Source of the DNA: Massariosphaeria phaeospora | Taxonomy: Eukaryota; Ascomycota; Dothideomycetes; Pleosporales | Direction: 5' to 3' | DNA: 64,000 nucleotides | NCBI GenBank assembly: GCA_011032825.1 | Contig: JAADJZ010000018.1 | Location: 806,001-870,000, forward strand | Shown here: piece after piece, positions 48,583 through 60,775 of the stretch | Position numbering within the stretch: the first letter of the stretch is position 1 | How the letters are laid out: each line of letters starts with the position of its first letter | Program-made: the position numbers and the translations under genes | The notes under the pieces: generated by a model | The model's database searches: none | What the model saw: only the letters and a program-made list of their open reading frames with translations | Told to the model about the DNA's origin: nothing

Positions 48583-48976
48583 TAGAAGCAAAAGAATCTT
48601 TAGCAAAAATATATAAAAGAAAAAGAAAGTTAAAGCTCTACTTTAAAATAGCTTACGTAAGTAGATAACTTTTCTAGCTTATATTGCAGCAAATAAAAAA
48701 GCTTTGCTACTAAGTTTTATCTATTAAGCTACTTAAAGCAACGTTTAATTAGCTTAAGTAGAAAATCTTAAAGCTAGCAAGCACTAGATTTTAGTTACTT
48801 TATTTCTTTTTAAATAAACTAATAACGAGATAAGCTTTGCATAGCTAGAACAAGTGTTTAATCGCTATACTAAGAAAAAATCGCGAAGATTTTACTAGCT
48901 TCTAATTCTTAATAGCTATAGATCTTACCTAACGATAGATTTTATTAAGTACTATTACTAGAACAAAATTCTTTTA
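48583..48976. other. AT-rich spacer, unassigned
   Basis: No recognisable element end or gene. Confidence 0.4.
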
Positions 48977-50840
48977 ACGTACTTTACGAGTTCGTGCACT
49001 ACATAGGTTCGTGCACTACTTTTGCCAAGCTTCTACCAAAACCACTCTATTCTAGCGCAAAACAGCTTACTTTAGCCTTGTATAGAGCAATATAACACGA
49101 GATATTATTTAGAGTTTACTTTTACTACTTGCTTACACGTACGCGCGTTATGCCTAGTTTAATTGCACTATCTACACTACTTTTGAGATAGTTTAACTAC
49201 TTTAGCGCGCACTTGCGTTTTTGGCTTTTTTTTATTACTACGCGCTCTAAACTCCTTTAGAGTAGTTAAACAAGCTTTATTCTTAACTATCAAAGTTCTT
49301 TCTACTTAAACTTGCTTTCTTTTATGCAATTTACGTCGCGTAGCAGCTTTATTTGCTACTTTTAGCTTAGCTATTTTTTATTGCGCTAACACTAGCTTGT
49401 GCGCGATAATAGCTGCTTTTTTTAAAACTTTTTTAAAGGCTTTTACTATAAACGTTGGTAAGCTATTTATATGCTTTTAAATTTTTGCCTTTACAAGCGT
49501 TAATTGCAACTTTAGTTTAAAAGTATTGCTTAGAGTTTGCAACTGCTAGGGCTTGTTGTTAATAAGTAGTAGTAGTAATAGAGTACGCAACCGAACGTTA
49601 AAAGCTGTTATAACCTGTTCTAGGTTAAATAGAACTAATCTAGCGCTTTAAAACCTTTTTTAGATATTACTTTTAGTAATTGCAGCATTATAAGCGCGTA
49701 TGAAGCATAGTAAAAACTTAAGTTTTGTAATGTAAGTAATCTAGTTGCGCATAAAATCTTTGGCTTAGCGCTCGTACGCTTTTTTTAAAAGAGCAAAACA
49801 ACCTATATTAAAAAGCTGTAAGAAGTGCAATAAGTGCGAAAGCATATAAATAGTAATAATCTTGTTTTTCTTGCAGTATTGCTAGAATGCAAGCGAGTTA
49901 TAGCTTTTATAGCTATTAATTACGAGTAGTTAGTAGCTGCTAACTACTTTTTTCTTTGTATGCTTATTAAAGTGCTTTAACTACTACAGGCTAAGCTTAT
50001 TTGTTGTTTAGCTTTTCTTAGAAACTGCAATAACCTAGTTCTAAAGCAGATTTTTTTTCTTGTACTAGGCAAAAAAGTAGTAGCAGCTCTTAAAGATAAT
50101 AAAAAGTAGAATAGCTTACCTTGTTGCGTTGATGCTTTAGATAACTATTGTTTACTTTCTATTGCTTTGCTGTATTGCCTTTGGCTTTCCTCGTTTCTCT
50201 AAAGCTGTAACAACTGCTTTAGTTAATATCTAGCCTATTATAAAGCTTGTTTTGTCGAAGTTGTACGTGTTTTTATTCTAAATACTGTACTTGGCTTTTA
50301 TGTTAGCTACTAGGCGAAACTAGCTCTAAATAACTTTAAAATTCTTGTAAAGTGCTTTTTTGTAATTGTACTTGCGATTAAACTTTATTGTAAACTTAGA
50401 GCAGTGCATAACCTACGTACTAGGCTAGTTTAAGCTAACCTAGCCTAGATTGCGCTTTGCGCGTAAGAAATTGGCTATATTAGCTACAGCTGCGAGCCTA
50501 GAAAGAAATTCGCGCAAAATAAAGTTAAGTATATGCTCAACAACTACGCTCTCTTTAGTCTTTGTTAGATTCTTTAATTTCGGCTAGCAATTTGCTTGTA
50601 GAGTTTGTTTTGCGCGTTAGCAGCTTAGTGTTGTATAAGTAACTTTGTAAATAGCTGCAGCGCGTTGCAAAAAAAGTGTCGCGTTTTGTTTAAAAGCCTA
50701 AAAAGCAGTTTGTATCTAACGCTTATTAGAAAGCTCTATTTAGTGTTGTTGTTAAAGCATTACGTATAGAAGTTGAGTTGGTAAAAGCTTAGCAAAAGTA
50801 GTGCACGAACCTGTGTAGTGCACGAACTCGTAAAGTACGT
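48977..50840 (-). mobile_element. pogo/Fot1-like transposon E, 1,864 bp, RIP-degraded
   Basis: TIRs of about 65 bp begin ACGTACTTTACGAGTTCG at both ends, with TA flanks (48,975-48,976; 50,841-50,842). Inside each TIR GTTCGTGCACTAC occurs twice 17 bp apart. The transposase relic on the minus strand has LVINSYKSYNS near 49,885-49,922 at the DDE_1 site (Asp to Asn). Same family as D. Confidence 0.87.
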
Positions 50841-51371
50841 TAGCTATTTTCTACTTTATTTAACTTATACTCTCTAGCTACTTAATGTAGTAATTTTCAA
50901 GCTTTTTTTATTTTTATACTTAACTAAGCTTTCTAACTACTTCTACCGCAGCTAGAGCCTTGTACTAATTAACAAAAGTAACTTTTTCTTTTTGTTCTAG
51001 CCTGCCTAGATTTTTTCTTTTAAGAAAAAAACTATTTTGAAAGCTTTTGAAGCAACTAGAATCTAGCTAAAAAATCGTAAAATTATATATAAAAAGTTCT
51101 ACTTATAAACTCTAGATAAAGATAAGCTAACAAGCAGCTTACTATCTCTTAATAAAGCTAATTAAAAAGAAAAAAAACGTTGTTTACTTAGTCGTAAAGA
51201 AGAAAGTAAACAAAGAAGTAAATAAAGTTACTTAAGCTTTTTACTATCTACACGCACAAAACAAGCTACTACACTATAAGCTAAAGAAGCTAAAAAAAAC
51301 TCTTGCTACTAAAAAAAAGCATAAGAAAAAAAGCAAAGATTTTAACTTTTAACAACGTTAATAATACTATA
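50841..51371. other. AT-rich spacer, unassigned
   Basis: Plus strand is rich in AAG/AAA codons near 51,160-51,340, again like a transposase tail, but no ends are visible. Confidence 0.4.
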
Positions 51372-53221
51372 ACGTAAAGTACTAGCGAACCTAACAAACT
51401 AGTAAACTTAACAAAATTTGCCAAGACTACTACTTTCTCTATTAACGCGATATGTTTTAACTAACTAACGCGTTATTACGCTAATACAAAAGAAAACTTT
51501 AGCTTGCTTTTAAAGCTTATAATTCTAGTTAATTCTAAAGCTATTAAGCTGCTGCTAATACTTTTAACGTTAAATACTATACTCTTTCTAAACGCGCTAG
51601 AGAAATTATATTTTAAGCTTAAATACAACTTACATTTTCAAAGCTTACTACAACTAAAAAGCAAACAATTATCTAATATATTTTCAACTTTAATTCGCGA
51701 GAATTTGCTTTTTAGCTGTTTAAAGTAGAAAATATAGAAAATAAACTAGTAGCTGCGCAAAGTAAAGAGCTAGTAGGCAAAAACTAAGCTAAGAAATTTG
51801 TAACGCGTTTAAGCGAGCTTAAAATAGCTTTTAATTGAGCAAAGAACTAGCAAAGAATACAATAGAAAGATTCTAAAGTAATTAGCGCGTAGTTTAAGCT
51901 TGTTAGAGATACCAAAGCTAAGTATAGCATCTAGAATAATAATATACACAACTTTAACAAAACTAGCTTTTAAATAAGTGTTATTAGGTTTATAAAAGTT
52001 GTTACAAGCTTTTAAAAACGTACTTAACCTAATTTTATCTAGCTAAGCAATTAAAAGTAAGTAATAGTTATCTAAAGCATCTACGCCGCAAAGTACGCAA
52101 TTCTGCTATTTATTATTTACAAAAAGCGCGTTTACATTTTAGCATAATACAAGAAAAACTTTATACTTAGCAATTAAAAGCTTTTAGTTTCTAAAAACAG
52201 CTAGACAAACAACGCTTTTAGTTTTAAATAGTTAAAGCATTTTAACGCGCATACAAAAGCGCGTTAAGTAGAAAAGTATTAGCTACTTATTTTAAACAGC
52301 TATAAGAGCTACTAATTTTAGAATTTTAAAAACTATTACTTTAAGTACAAAATTTTTACGCTTTGCATGCTAGCTTATTTATTTTATATTCTTTAGCTGC
52401 TAGATGTAGTTTGCTTTTTGCTGCTAAAGCTAAAGTACTCTTAACGCGTTTGAAACTTAGCGCGCTAGCGCGTTTTCTATATTAACAAAGAAAGCTTTCT
52501 ACTAGCTTTTAAAAACGCGCTTTTTAAAGTATTTACAATAGAATACTGCTTTAAAGCTTTTAAAGCTTTAAAGCTAGTTTCTATTAACGCGTAGATAGTA
52601 CTTAATTGCTTTAAAGTACAACTACGTACTTTGCTACTACTTTTTGCACTAAAAACGCCGTAGCAGTTAAGAACTCTAAGTAATACGCTTAAATTTAGAT
52701 CGCAATTAAAGCTTATTACTACTAAGCTTAGTTTTTTATTATTATTTTTAAAGAATAAAGTTAACTAGCTTGTTAAAGAGTTTTACTAGATAGCCTATTA
52801 AGTTAAGCTAATACGCAATTAAATCTCTAGCTTTAAAAAAACTATTAAAGAAACAATAAAAAAAAATTTACAAAAATAGAAGCAGATTTAGATAGGTAGT
52901 ATAATAGAGTATAGTAATAGATTAGTACAAGTAGCTACTAAAGCGTTTACAATACTCTAGCTGTTAAAGAAAGCGCGTAGTAAAAAGAGTTAAAAAAAAG
53001 CATAACTAGCTCTACGACGCTGTAGAAACTATAGTAATACAAAGCACAATACCTAAACTTGCTAAAAAGAATTTAAAAAAAGCTTTTAAACTTAAAGCTA
53101 GCACAACGTACGCAGGTTTTTTGTTTAATAGCAATTAATTTAATGTTCTTTAAAATAAGTTGGTTGTGCTAAGAAATTCTAAAGAGTTTGATAATTTAGA
53201 AAGTTCGAGAATCTATTACGT
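51372..53221 (+). mobile_element. pogo/Fot1-like transposon H4, 1,850 bp, RIP-degraded
   Basis: Flanked by TA (51,370-51,371; 53,222-53,223). Ends ACGTAAAGTACTAGCGAAC and, reverse-complemented, ACGTAATAGATTCTCGAAC. On the plus strand 52,286-52,430 reads LILNSYKSY, YKIFTLCM and LLDVVCFLLLK, which is the catalytic Asp motif, the following core and the LQPLDVGxFxPLK block of DDE_1 transposases. The Asp codon is now AAC (52,295-52,297). Best-preserved full-length copy of the H family. Confidence 0.85.
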
Positions 53222-53334
53222 TACTTGTAATGCTAATTAAAAAGTTTTTTTTATCTATGTTGTACGTTTTCTAGAAGAGAATATTATATTTAAATATTTT
53301 GCTTTTAAGTAAACTAAAGTAGAGAGTGTATTTA

Positions 53335-53774
53335 CTAGGCTGGCGAATAGGTATAGGTTGGGTTAAGGTTAGGTCAGATCCGCACGGACTAGAAAACGAA
53401 AATCAAAATCTTTACTTTTTAATATCTTACCTAATACTATAGATATACTAATGCAAATTTAACACGTGCTGCAGATATATAAACACAATTATATGTAAAA
53501 TTATTAGAGAATTCTACCTAGTCTAGAGTATATTTCATTTATCTTTTATAGATTTAATAAATAAAAAGCTATATTAAAGAAGCTAGACTAGCTAGAATTC
53601 TCTAATAATTTTATATATAATTGTGTTTATATATCTGCAGCACGTGTTAAATTTGCATTAGTATATCTATAGTATTAGGTAAGATATTAAAAAGTAAAGA
53701 TTTTGATTTTCGTTTTCTAGTCCGTGCGGATCTGACCCAACTTTAACCCAACCTATACCTATTCGCTAGCCTAG
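53335..53774. mobile_element. Foldback element L, 440 bp
   Basis: Inverted arms of about 190 bp, starting CTAGGCTGGCGAATAGG, flanked by TA. The outer 60 bp stay G/C-rich (for example CAGATCCGCACGGACTAG) while the interior is AT-rich. Arms agree almost perfectly. The termini differ from those of elements A-C, so it is a separate family. It resembles the ends of the small insertion at 15,180 in part. Confidence 0.82.
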
Positions 53775-53776
53775 TA

Positions 53777-54431
53777 TTTACACTTTAAATTAGCTTAGTA
53801 GCAATTGCGATCTATGCTCAACGTCTATTAAAAAATAAAATTGTTTTTGTTTTTGTTAATAAAGCGCGTTACCTAGCTTTTTTTTACAGCTTTCTTAGCT
53901 ACGCACGAAGTAAAATTTTAAATTATTTTTCTTGTAAGTAGAAAGCTTTTTTAAGTAAGTAATTTAATATATTTAACAAGCTCTAGCTCTTGTTGTAAGC
54001 TAAGTTTGCGCTAGTTAACTGCTTTAGCTGCTATTAGAGCTTAAACGCTTTTGTATTGTTAAGCAAGTGTAAACCTATTTACTTCGTAGATCTTAGCAAT
54101 TTTTTTATATAAAAAGTCTTCTTTTAGCTTACGCAATTTAATCGCTTTAATTGCTGCTTAAATTAGGTCTATATTGATAGAGTTATGACGCGTTGGAGTT
54201 GGCGTACTTTTAGTGTTCTAGTGTTAGGGTGGTCGGCACGCCGCGGCGGTCGTTACGCCGACGTGCACGGTAATCGGAGACGGAAGAGTGGACTGCCCCA
54301 CTCTTTGCGTTGTGTCATCAGCGATGTACTGGCTCTAGACTCCAAGGTTTTTTCCTTAACGACTCATCTGTGCCTTTTTACCATTTGCCACGTCATCTCA
54401 ACGCGGAAAGTTTCAAGAAGACCCGCTCACC
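53777..54431. other. Isochore edge and HIS4 upstream region
   Basis: AT-rich relic to about 54,183, then GC-balanced DNA. No gene. Confidence 0.5.
54360..54367. promoter_or_regulatory. Possible Gcn4/CPC1-type site upstream of HIS4
   Basis: CGACTCAT, one base from the TGACTCA core bound by Gcn4/CPC1/CpcA under amino-acid starvation, about 65 bp before the HIS4 start codon. Amino-acid genes usually carry such sites; a single imperfect copy is weak evidence. Confidence 0.3.
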
Positions 54432-57161
54432 ATGGCTCCGGCGCTGCTTGTTGCGATTGACCTGGCAAACTACACTAAATCTTCACAGGGCCTCAACTCG
54501 CAGGCGCTGTCATATATCGGCAATGTCTACACCCACGTCACGCCTGAAACTGTCGACCAAGCCCTCCTCCACCTACAGCAGTCCGTAGGCCGATTCGCAA
54601 ATTACTTGAGCGTAGCTTCCCTTCCTTCGATTGACGACGTAGTCTCCCTCCTCGACGCCGGCGCCGCCAAAGTCTTTGTCACCCGCCACCAACTCGACCA
54701 GCTAAAAGATCTGAGCATCGACCAAGACAGGATCGTGCTGTGTCTGCCCGGGATCTCTAAGCAAGAGGTCATAGATGCAATTGGGGGCACGCAGGTGGAT
54801 GTCTACTCTCACCAGGTCGACGACATCGAGCTTGTCGAGGCATGGCTGAACGAGTATGGAACAGACCGGCCAAACGTCTTCGTCTCGTTCGAGAAACCGA
54901 ATATGGACAAGACCCTGCGAATTGCGCGGCTGTCTGCGATCCCGATTGTACCTGCAGAGGTTCTCACGGTAGATGCAAAGAAGGACACTGATCTGCTGAG
55001 TGTCGCGAAAATCGTCATGGCGAATGCAACAAGCGATCGTCCCGACGGCCTATTCTCCACCCTCGTAACGGACGAAAGAGGTATTGCACTTGGTCTAGTG
55101 TATAGTAGCGAAGAGAGTGTAGCAGAGAGCTTGAGAACAGGGAGAGGTGTATACCAAAGTCGAAAGCGTGGTCTTTGGTACAAAGGCGAGAGCAGTGGCG
55201 ATGTTCAGGAGCTCGTTTCCATATCACTAGACTGCGACAACGACTGCTTACAATTTGTAGTGCGACAGAAAGGCAGAGGTACTGTTGTACGCATACAGGT
55301 CCAGTCGCTTCTACTAACTAGCTATAGGTTTCTGTCACCTAGCGACCCCGACATGCTTTGGACAATACAGTGGTCTCTCACGCCTTCAGCAGACCCTGCA
55401 AAACCGCAAAGCTTCTGCCCCAGCAGGTTCATATACGGCCCGGCTATTTAACGATCCTCGGTTACTGCGGGCAAAGATCCTCGAGGAAGCCACAGAGCTC
55501 TGCGATGCGACGTCCAAGCAAGAAATCGCCTTCGAGGCTGCCGACCTTCTATACTTTGCCCTGACGAAGTGTATATCTGCGGGCGTATCTCTAGAAGACG
55601 TTGAGCGGAATCTTGACGCCAAGAGCATCAAGGTCAAGAGACGGAGGGGCGATGCGAAACCGGCTTTCGTATCTCAGGCCGCATCCGCCAACACCAATAA
55701 TGGAAACAGTGCAGGAGAGGCAGTCAAAGAGGCAGCTTCAATACCAAAAAGCCAGAATGATCCCGCAGGAACCAAGGATGGTCGGATCGCAATGAAACGC
55801 TACATCACTGACAAGGAGACGCCAGATGCTATACAAGCTGCTCTTCAACGCCCATCACAACGCTCGAGCGAACAGATAATTGGCATTTGCCGTCCGATCG
55901 TAGACGCCGTCAAGTCCAGAGGCGATGCGGCAGTACTGGAATACACACACAAATTTGAAAAGGCAACATCGCTTACATCGCCTGTTCTACGCGCTCCTTT
56001 CCCAGAATCATTGATGCAGCTTGCACCGGAGACCGTCAAAGCTATTGATGTGTCATTTGAGAACATAAGAAAGTTTCATGCAGCTCAGAGGGAGGACAAG
56101 CCGCTCGTTGTTGAGACTATGCCCGGAGTGGTCTGTTCGAGGTTCGTCCGGCCGATTGAGCGCGTTGGTCTCTACGTACCGGGTGGTACTGCTGTGCTAC
56201 CATCCTCGGCACTCATGCTAGGCGTCCCGGCCATGGTTGCTGGCTGCAAGAAGATCGTTCTTGCCTCACCCCCTCGAGCTGACGGTTCGATAACTCCGGA
56301 GATCGTCTACATCGCCCACAAAGTCGGAGCAGAAGCCATCGTACTTGCCGGAGGGGCACAAGCTGTTGCAGCTCTCGCCTACGGAACTGAAAGCATAGCT
56401 AAGGTCGACAAGATCCTCGGTCCGGGGAACCAGTTCGTTACTGCGGCTAAGATGATTGTCTCCAACGACACCAACGCAGGCGTGAGCATTGATATGCCTG
56501 CTGGACCGAGTGAAGTTTTGGTCGTGGCCGATGCTTTGGCCAATCCAGCTTTTGTAGCCTCGGATCTGCTGAGCCAGGCAGAACACGGAGTCGATTCTCA
56601 GGTCATCTTGATTGCAGTCGCTCTTAATGAAGCACAGCTTTCTGCCATTGAAGATGAACTCCATACTCAAGCAAACGCTCTTCCTCGCGTGGATATTGTA
56701 AGAGGCGCCATTGAACATTCGATTACTTTTGTCGTCAACAATATCGAAGACGCGATGCGGCTGAGCAACCGATATGCGCCGGAACATCTCATCCTGCAGG
56801 TAGACAATGCCGAGGGTGTTGTCGCGCTCGTGGAAAACGCCGGTAGCGTTTTTATCGGCCAGTGGACTCCTGAAAGTGTTGGCGACTACTCTGCCGGTGT
56901 CAACCACTCCTTGCGTAAGTACCAATTCTTCTCTGTTTGACCATGTAGTCGTGATACGGTGCTAATGACTGAATAGCGACATTTGGATATGCTAAGCAGT
57001 ACTCCGGAGTAAACTTGGGGTCGTACGTCAAGCATATTACTAGCGCTCATCTTACTAGGGAAGGCCTGGCTAATGTCGGCCCGTCGGTAATGGAGTTGGC
57101 TCGCGTCGAAGAACTCGAGGCTCATCGTCGTGCTGTCAGTTTGAGGCTAGGCGTAGCCTGA
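54432..57161 (+). CDS. HIS4: Trifunctional histidine biosynthesis protein (PR-AMP cyclohydrolase, PR-ATP pyrophosphatase, histidinol dehydrogenase)
   Basis: Three exons, 54,432-55,278, 55,328-56,914 and 56,977-57,161; introns of 49 nt (GTACTG...CTAAC...TATAG) and 62 nt (GTAAGT...GCTAAT...ATAG). Product 872 aa, normal for fungal HIS4. An N-terminal region (1-200) precedes the cyclohydrolase (about 206-300: LVTDERGIALGLVYSSEESV, WYKGESSGD, and metal-binding Cys in LDCDNDC). Splicing restores QKGRGFCHLATPTCFG. The pyrophosphatase follows (about 316-400: AKILEEATELCDA, EAADLLYF), then histidinol dehydrogenase (about 438-872: PIERVGLYVPGGTA, GPGNQFVTAAK, AGPSEVLV, LLSQAEHG, SVGDYSAGVNH). It catalyses steps 2, 3 and the last two oxidations of histidine synthesis. 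All domains look intact. Confidence 0.96.
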
Positions 57162-58124
57162 CAGCGGACGCCGAACGTTCGCAATTAGCGCGGCTTTTCT
57201 TATTTGAATGGTGGATGAACGGTGCACGTTCTCGTACGGAAACGGAACCGCCGGAACTGAAGAGATAAATCCGCGCGGCTCCAAAAGGATTATCTAACGC
57301 AGCAATATAGCTACAGAAAGCTACAATTCTATACACAGCGAAGTAGTAGATAGGGCGTTCCGGAGATCCCGTTTCCGCAAGAGCACGTTGCACTAAACCT
57401 TGAAACAAGACTGGCGCCCCGGGTGATAGATTTGCAGCGGCAGTAATTGTTCCGTAAGAAATAAATGAAAGATTGGAGGAACGGCAGCCGACACCATAGA
57501 ACAGGTTTTGGAAGCGAGATGATAGAAACGCCCCCTCATTGCTAACTTACATCAAACGGGTGTGGCGTTAAATCTAAGTCGTACACTTTATTTTCCGAGG
57601 TCCATCGGTGAGCACGGAGCATGAGATCTCTTCACCAACACCAACACAACGCTATCAAGTAGGCGATTGCTTAGCATTGACGTTATACGGCCGTCTTCAA
57701 CAACACCCCGCCTCTTGTGCGGATATCATCTCTGCATTTATTCATATACCTTACAAACTCTAGTAAAATCGGCTTGCTCATGACTTTGGCGAAATTGAGC
57801 GAGGCCCACGCCGTCTGCTGGAGGCGTGATCTACAGTTTCAAAACTTAGCGAAACAAGGATCCATCTGAGATTGACCAAAATGCGCGACCACATGCAGTC
57901 TATAAAGTCAAAGAACGTGGCTCTCAACTGCTTGCTATCCAGACTGCTCGACTGCGTCTTTCTTTCTTTCAATTGAAAATTCCACTCTTTTATTCTCAAC
58001 TACATACACTCGTTGGAGCTTGCTCACTCTCAGTCTCTATCTTATATACTTTCACAGTCATCGACTCATCTACATTCCCCACGACCTATCTATCTTCCAA
58101 GTTTCCCATTATCACTCCGACAAG
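57162..58124. other. Intergenic region: HIS4 3' end and xylanase promoter
   Basis: No supported gene. Contains the likely TATA box at 57,901. Confidence 0.5.
57901..57907 (+). promoter_or_regulatory. Likely TATA box of the GH10 xylanase gene
   Basis: TATAAAG, 224 bp before the chosen start codon, followed by pyrimidine-rich DNA as in many fungal promoters. No XlnR-type site is claimed. Confidence 0.45.
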
Positions 58125-59564
58125 ATGAGGGTCTCCGGTAATGCCATCTACTTTACTGTCGTCGCTCTCTCTTCGACTTCCGCGGTTCTCGCTGCCGTCC
58201 CACAGTACGGCCAATGCGGAGGCCAAACCTACAAAGGCGATACCGCTTGTGTCGATGGCCTCAAGTGCGTTGCGCAGAACGATTGGTACTCGCAGTGCGT
58301 GAAGGCTGCAGATGCTGCACCGGTTGCATCTCCAAACAAGCCTAGCTCGGCCGCCGTTGCGGGTCCTACCACTCTGGTTACGAAGGCTGCAGCGCCAGCA
58401 ACATCTACTCGTGCCGGAGCTGTGGTGTCGGTCAAAGCAACGAGCTCAGCGAAAGCCGCGGCTCCAAGCGGTGGCTCGACTGCAGGCTCAGGAGCCAACG
58501 GAGCAAAATGCTCGCTCGACGCCGCCTTCAAATCGCACGCCGGCAAGCTCTACATTGGAGTTGCAACCGACCAGAATCTTCTTGCCGATACGAAGACGTC
58601 GCAAATCATCATTGACAACTTCGGACAGGTCAGCCCTGAGAACAGGTAAGTCTTTTCCCCATAGCTTCTCAAAGCAAGCGCACTGTACTGACTGTAGACA
58701 CGTAGCATGAAATGGGATGCCACCGAGAAGACCGAAGGCGCGTTCACCTTCCAAGGTGCGGATAAGCTGGTTGCGTGGGCTACGACGAACAAGAAGCTCA
58801 TTCGCGGCCACACCACGGTCTGGCACTCGCAGCTCCCGACTTGGGTGTCTTCCATCACGGACAAGGCCAGGCTGGAGAAGGTCATGGTGAACCACATCAA
58901 CAAGGTCATGGGCCAGTACAAGGGCAAGGTGTACGCATGGGTACGTTCCCCCTCTGACCCCTTAACCCGCATCCCTCTCCGCCAACATCCCTCCCCACTA
59001 CCCTCCTATCTAGCATCCTGCTAACCCCCCACCCAGGACGTTGTCAACGAGATCTTCAACGAAGACGGCACCTTCCGCCCCTCGGTCTTCTACAACGTGC
59101 TCGGCGAATCCTTCGTCGCGACGGCCTTCAAAACCGCCCGCGCCGCCGACCCCGCCGCAAAACTCTACATCAACGACTACAACCTCGACACGGCCAGCTA
59201 CGCCAAAACCAAAGCCATGGCCGCCAACGTCAAGAAGTGGATTGCCGCCGGCGTGCCCATCGACGGCATCGGCTCGCAGTCGCATCTCGGCGGGCCGTGG
59301 CCCATCGCCGAGTTCAAGGGCGCGCTGCAGAGCTTGTGCGCTGCGGCCCCGGAGTGCGCCGTCACGGAGCTGGATATTAAGGGCGCGAGTGCCGCGGATT
59401 ATCAGATTGCTGTGGGCGCGTGTCTGGATGTTAAGAATTGTAAGGGTGTGACGGTGTGGGGGGTTAAGGATAGCGATAGTTGGAGGAAGGCGGAGAGCCC
59501 GTTGTTGTTTGATGGGCAGGGGGTGGCGAAGGCGGCGTATAATGGTGTGTGCAGCATTTTGTGA
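58125..59564 (+). CDS. Secreted endo-beta-1,4-xylanase, CBM1 + GH10
   Basis: Three exons, 58,125-58,645, 58,706-58,940 and 59,037-59,564; introns of 60 and 96 nt. Product 427 aa. Signal peptide [20 protein letters not shown] (cut near residue 23), then a CBM1 cellulose-binding module (about 25-58: [21 protein letters not shown]; four Cys), an Ala/Ser/Thr-rich linker (about 60-125) and the GH10 barrel. Splicing restores [12 protein letters not shown] and [14 protein letters not shown]. Catalytic acid/base is Glu257 (DVVNE) and the nucleophile Glu363 (VTELDIKG); [10 protein letters not shown] is the family's substrate-binding segment. It degrades plant xylan outside the cell, fitting a plant-associated or saprotrophic fungus. 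The ATG at 58,125 is chosen because it starts the signal peptide; an in-frame upstream ATG would bury it. Confidence 0.95.
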
Positions 59565-60775
59565 GTAGGACGGATGGACGGACGGACGGAGGAAAGGGGA
59601 TTAGTGATGGGTTTAGTGGAGGCTTCTTTCTTCTGTTTATATAGTTGACGATGTTTTGCGGAGGGGGATCAATTGGAGAAAGTGTAGACACTTGCTTTAT
59701 TCACGTTCATGTATCAAATCATCATTTGCAACATTTCATCCATGTTATTTTGCGTGTCATTCATCTCGTGTACAAGGAAGCGAGCTGAATGTTGCAACTT
59801 ATATGAATGTTGCCTCCTCCCTCTCACTCTTATCTATCTGCACGCTTGGTCAACCAGGCCCAATCGTCTTCACCGGTCCTCAGCAGCAAAACACCATCTA
59901 CCATCGCGTAACCAACCAACTGCTACACCCAACAGACAAACATCAACGTCCCACCACAAACAAAACCACTCAAATCCGCATAACCACCTACTTACCTATC
60001 GTACACGCACCCAACCCAACAAACCCAGTACAAACCTCTGTATAAGCCACTGTAAAAGGCTTTCTCCTAGTAGCTAGGTGATATCTAAGGGATATCCCCT
60101 TGTAACAAGGCGGGTGAATTGAAACTAGACACTTTTTGTATGAGATAGGGTAAATCTCTATATACTAGAGGTCTCGACGCTAGAGGTCTCCGCGCCTGCG
60201 CTATATAGTCAAAGTCTGTCTGCGTACATTGTCCTTCATCTCATCGATCTTAGCACGGTGAGGCGCGCTCTCTTGGTAGTTGGTCAGTCACTGGTGTAGT
60301 TGGTACGGGTAAACATCTCACGATGAGATGAGATGAGATGAGGCAAGCAGCAGGCAGTGACGCAGTTCAGTTTGGATGTAGGTAGGGGTAGGGAGCCGAG
60401 CGACTGGCAAAGCGAATCTATCAATCAAATCAGATCAGATCAGGGGACTAAGCAGTTTTCAATCCACCGAGGGAATCACCATGGATTGGAGTAGTGGGGT
60501 AGCGAATTAGGAATTACCATTACGACAACTCAACTTCTCTCGGTCTCGTCTAGACTGGCTGGTAGCTACGAAATGTGCTGTACCGATATGGGTGGGTATG
60601 TACTTAGGATCAGAAAAAACTTACACGCAGCAAAAAGCGAAGGCGGGCGAGCGAGCGAGCGAGCCAGCGGTGTCCGAGCCCACACACTTACTCACTCTAG
60701 ACGTAGTGACCCCACGAAAATCACTCGTTCGAACACGGCCACTCCCTCCTCTTTGACCAACCAGCACACGCATCC
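59565..60775. other. Convergent intergenic region with simple repeats
   Basis: No supported gene. ACGG repeats follow the xylanase stop (about 59,573-59,595), GATGA repeats lie at 60,322-60,342 and GCGA repeats at 60,646-60,665. A near tandem CTAGAGGTCTC pair lies near 60,165-60,190. Confidence 0.45.

Noticed and set aside
48222..51728. Two matching 74-codon frames (48,222-48,446 minus, 51,504-51,728 plus) as a conserved gene
   Set aside because: They are corresponding parts of the inverted transposon copies H3 and H4; similarity reflects the repeat, not selection.
53345..53375. Telomere-like repeats (GGTTGGGTTAAGGTTAGG)
   Set aside because: Not a regular TTAGGG array, and the sequence is the terminus of foldback element L, mirrored at its other end.
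1..54180. Small secreted effector genes hidden in the AT-rich blocks
   Set aside because: I looked for open frames with signal peptides and cysteines in all three AT-rich blocks; the few open pieces are retrotransposon or transposase fragments.
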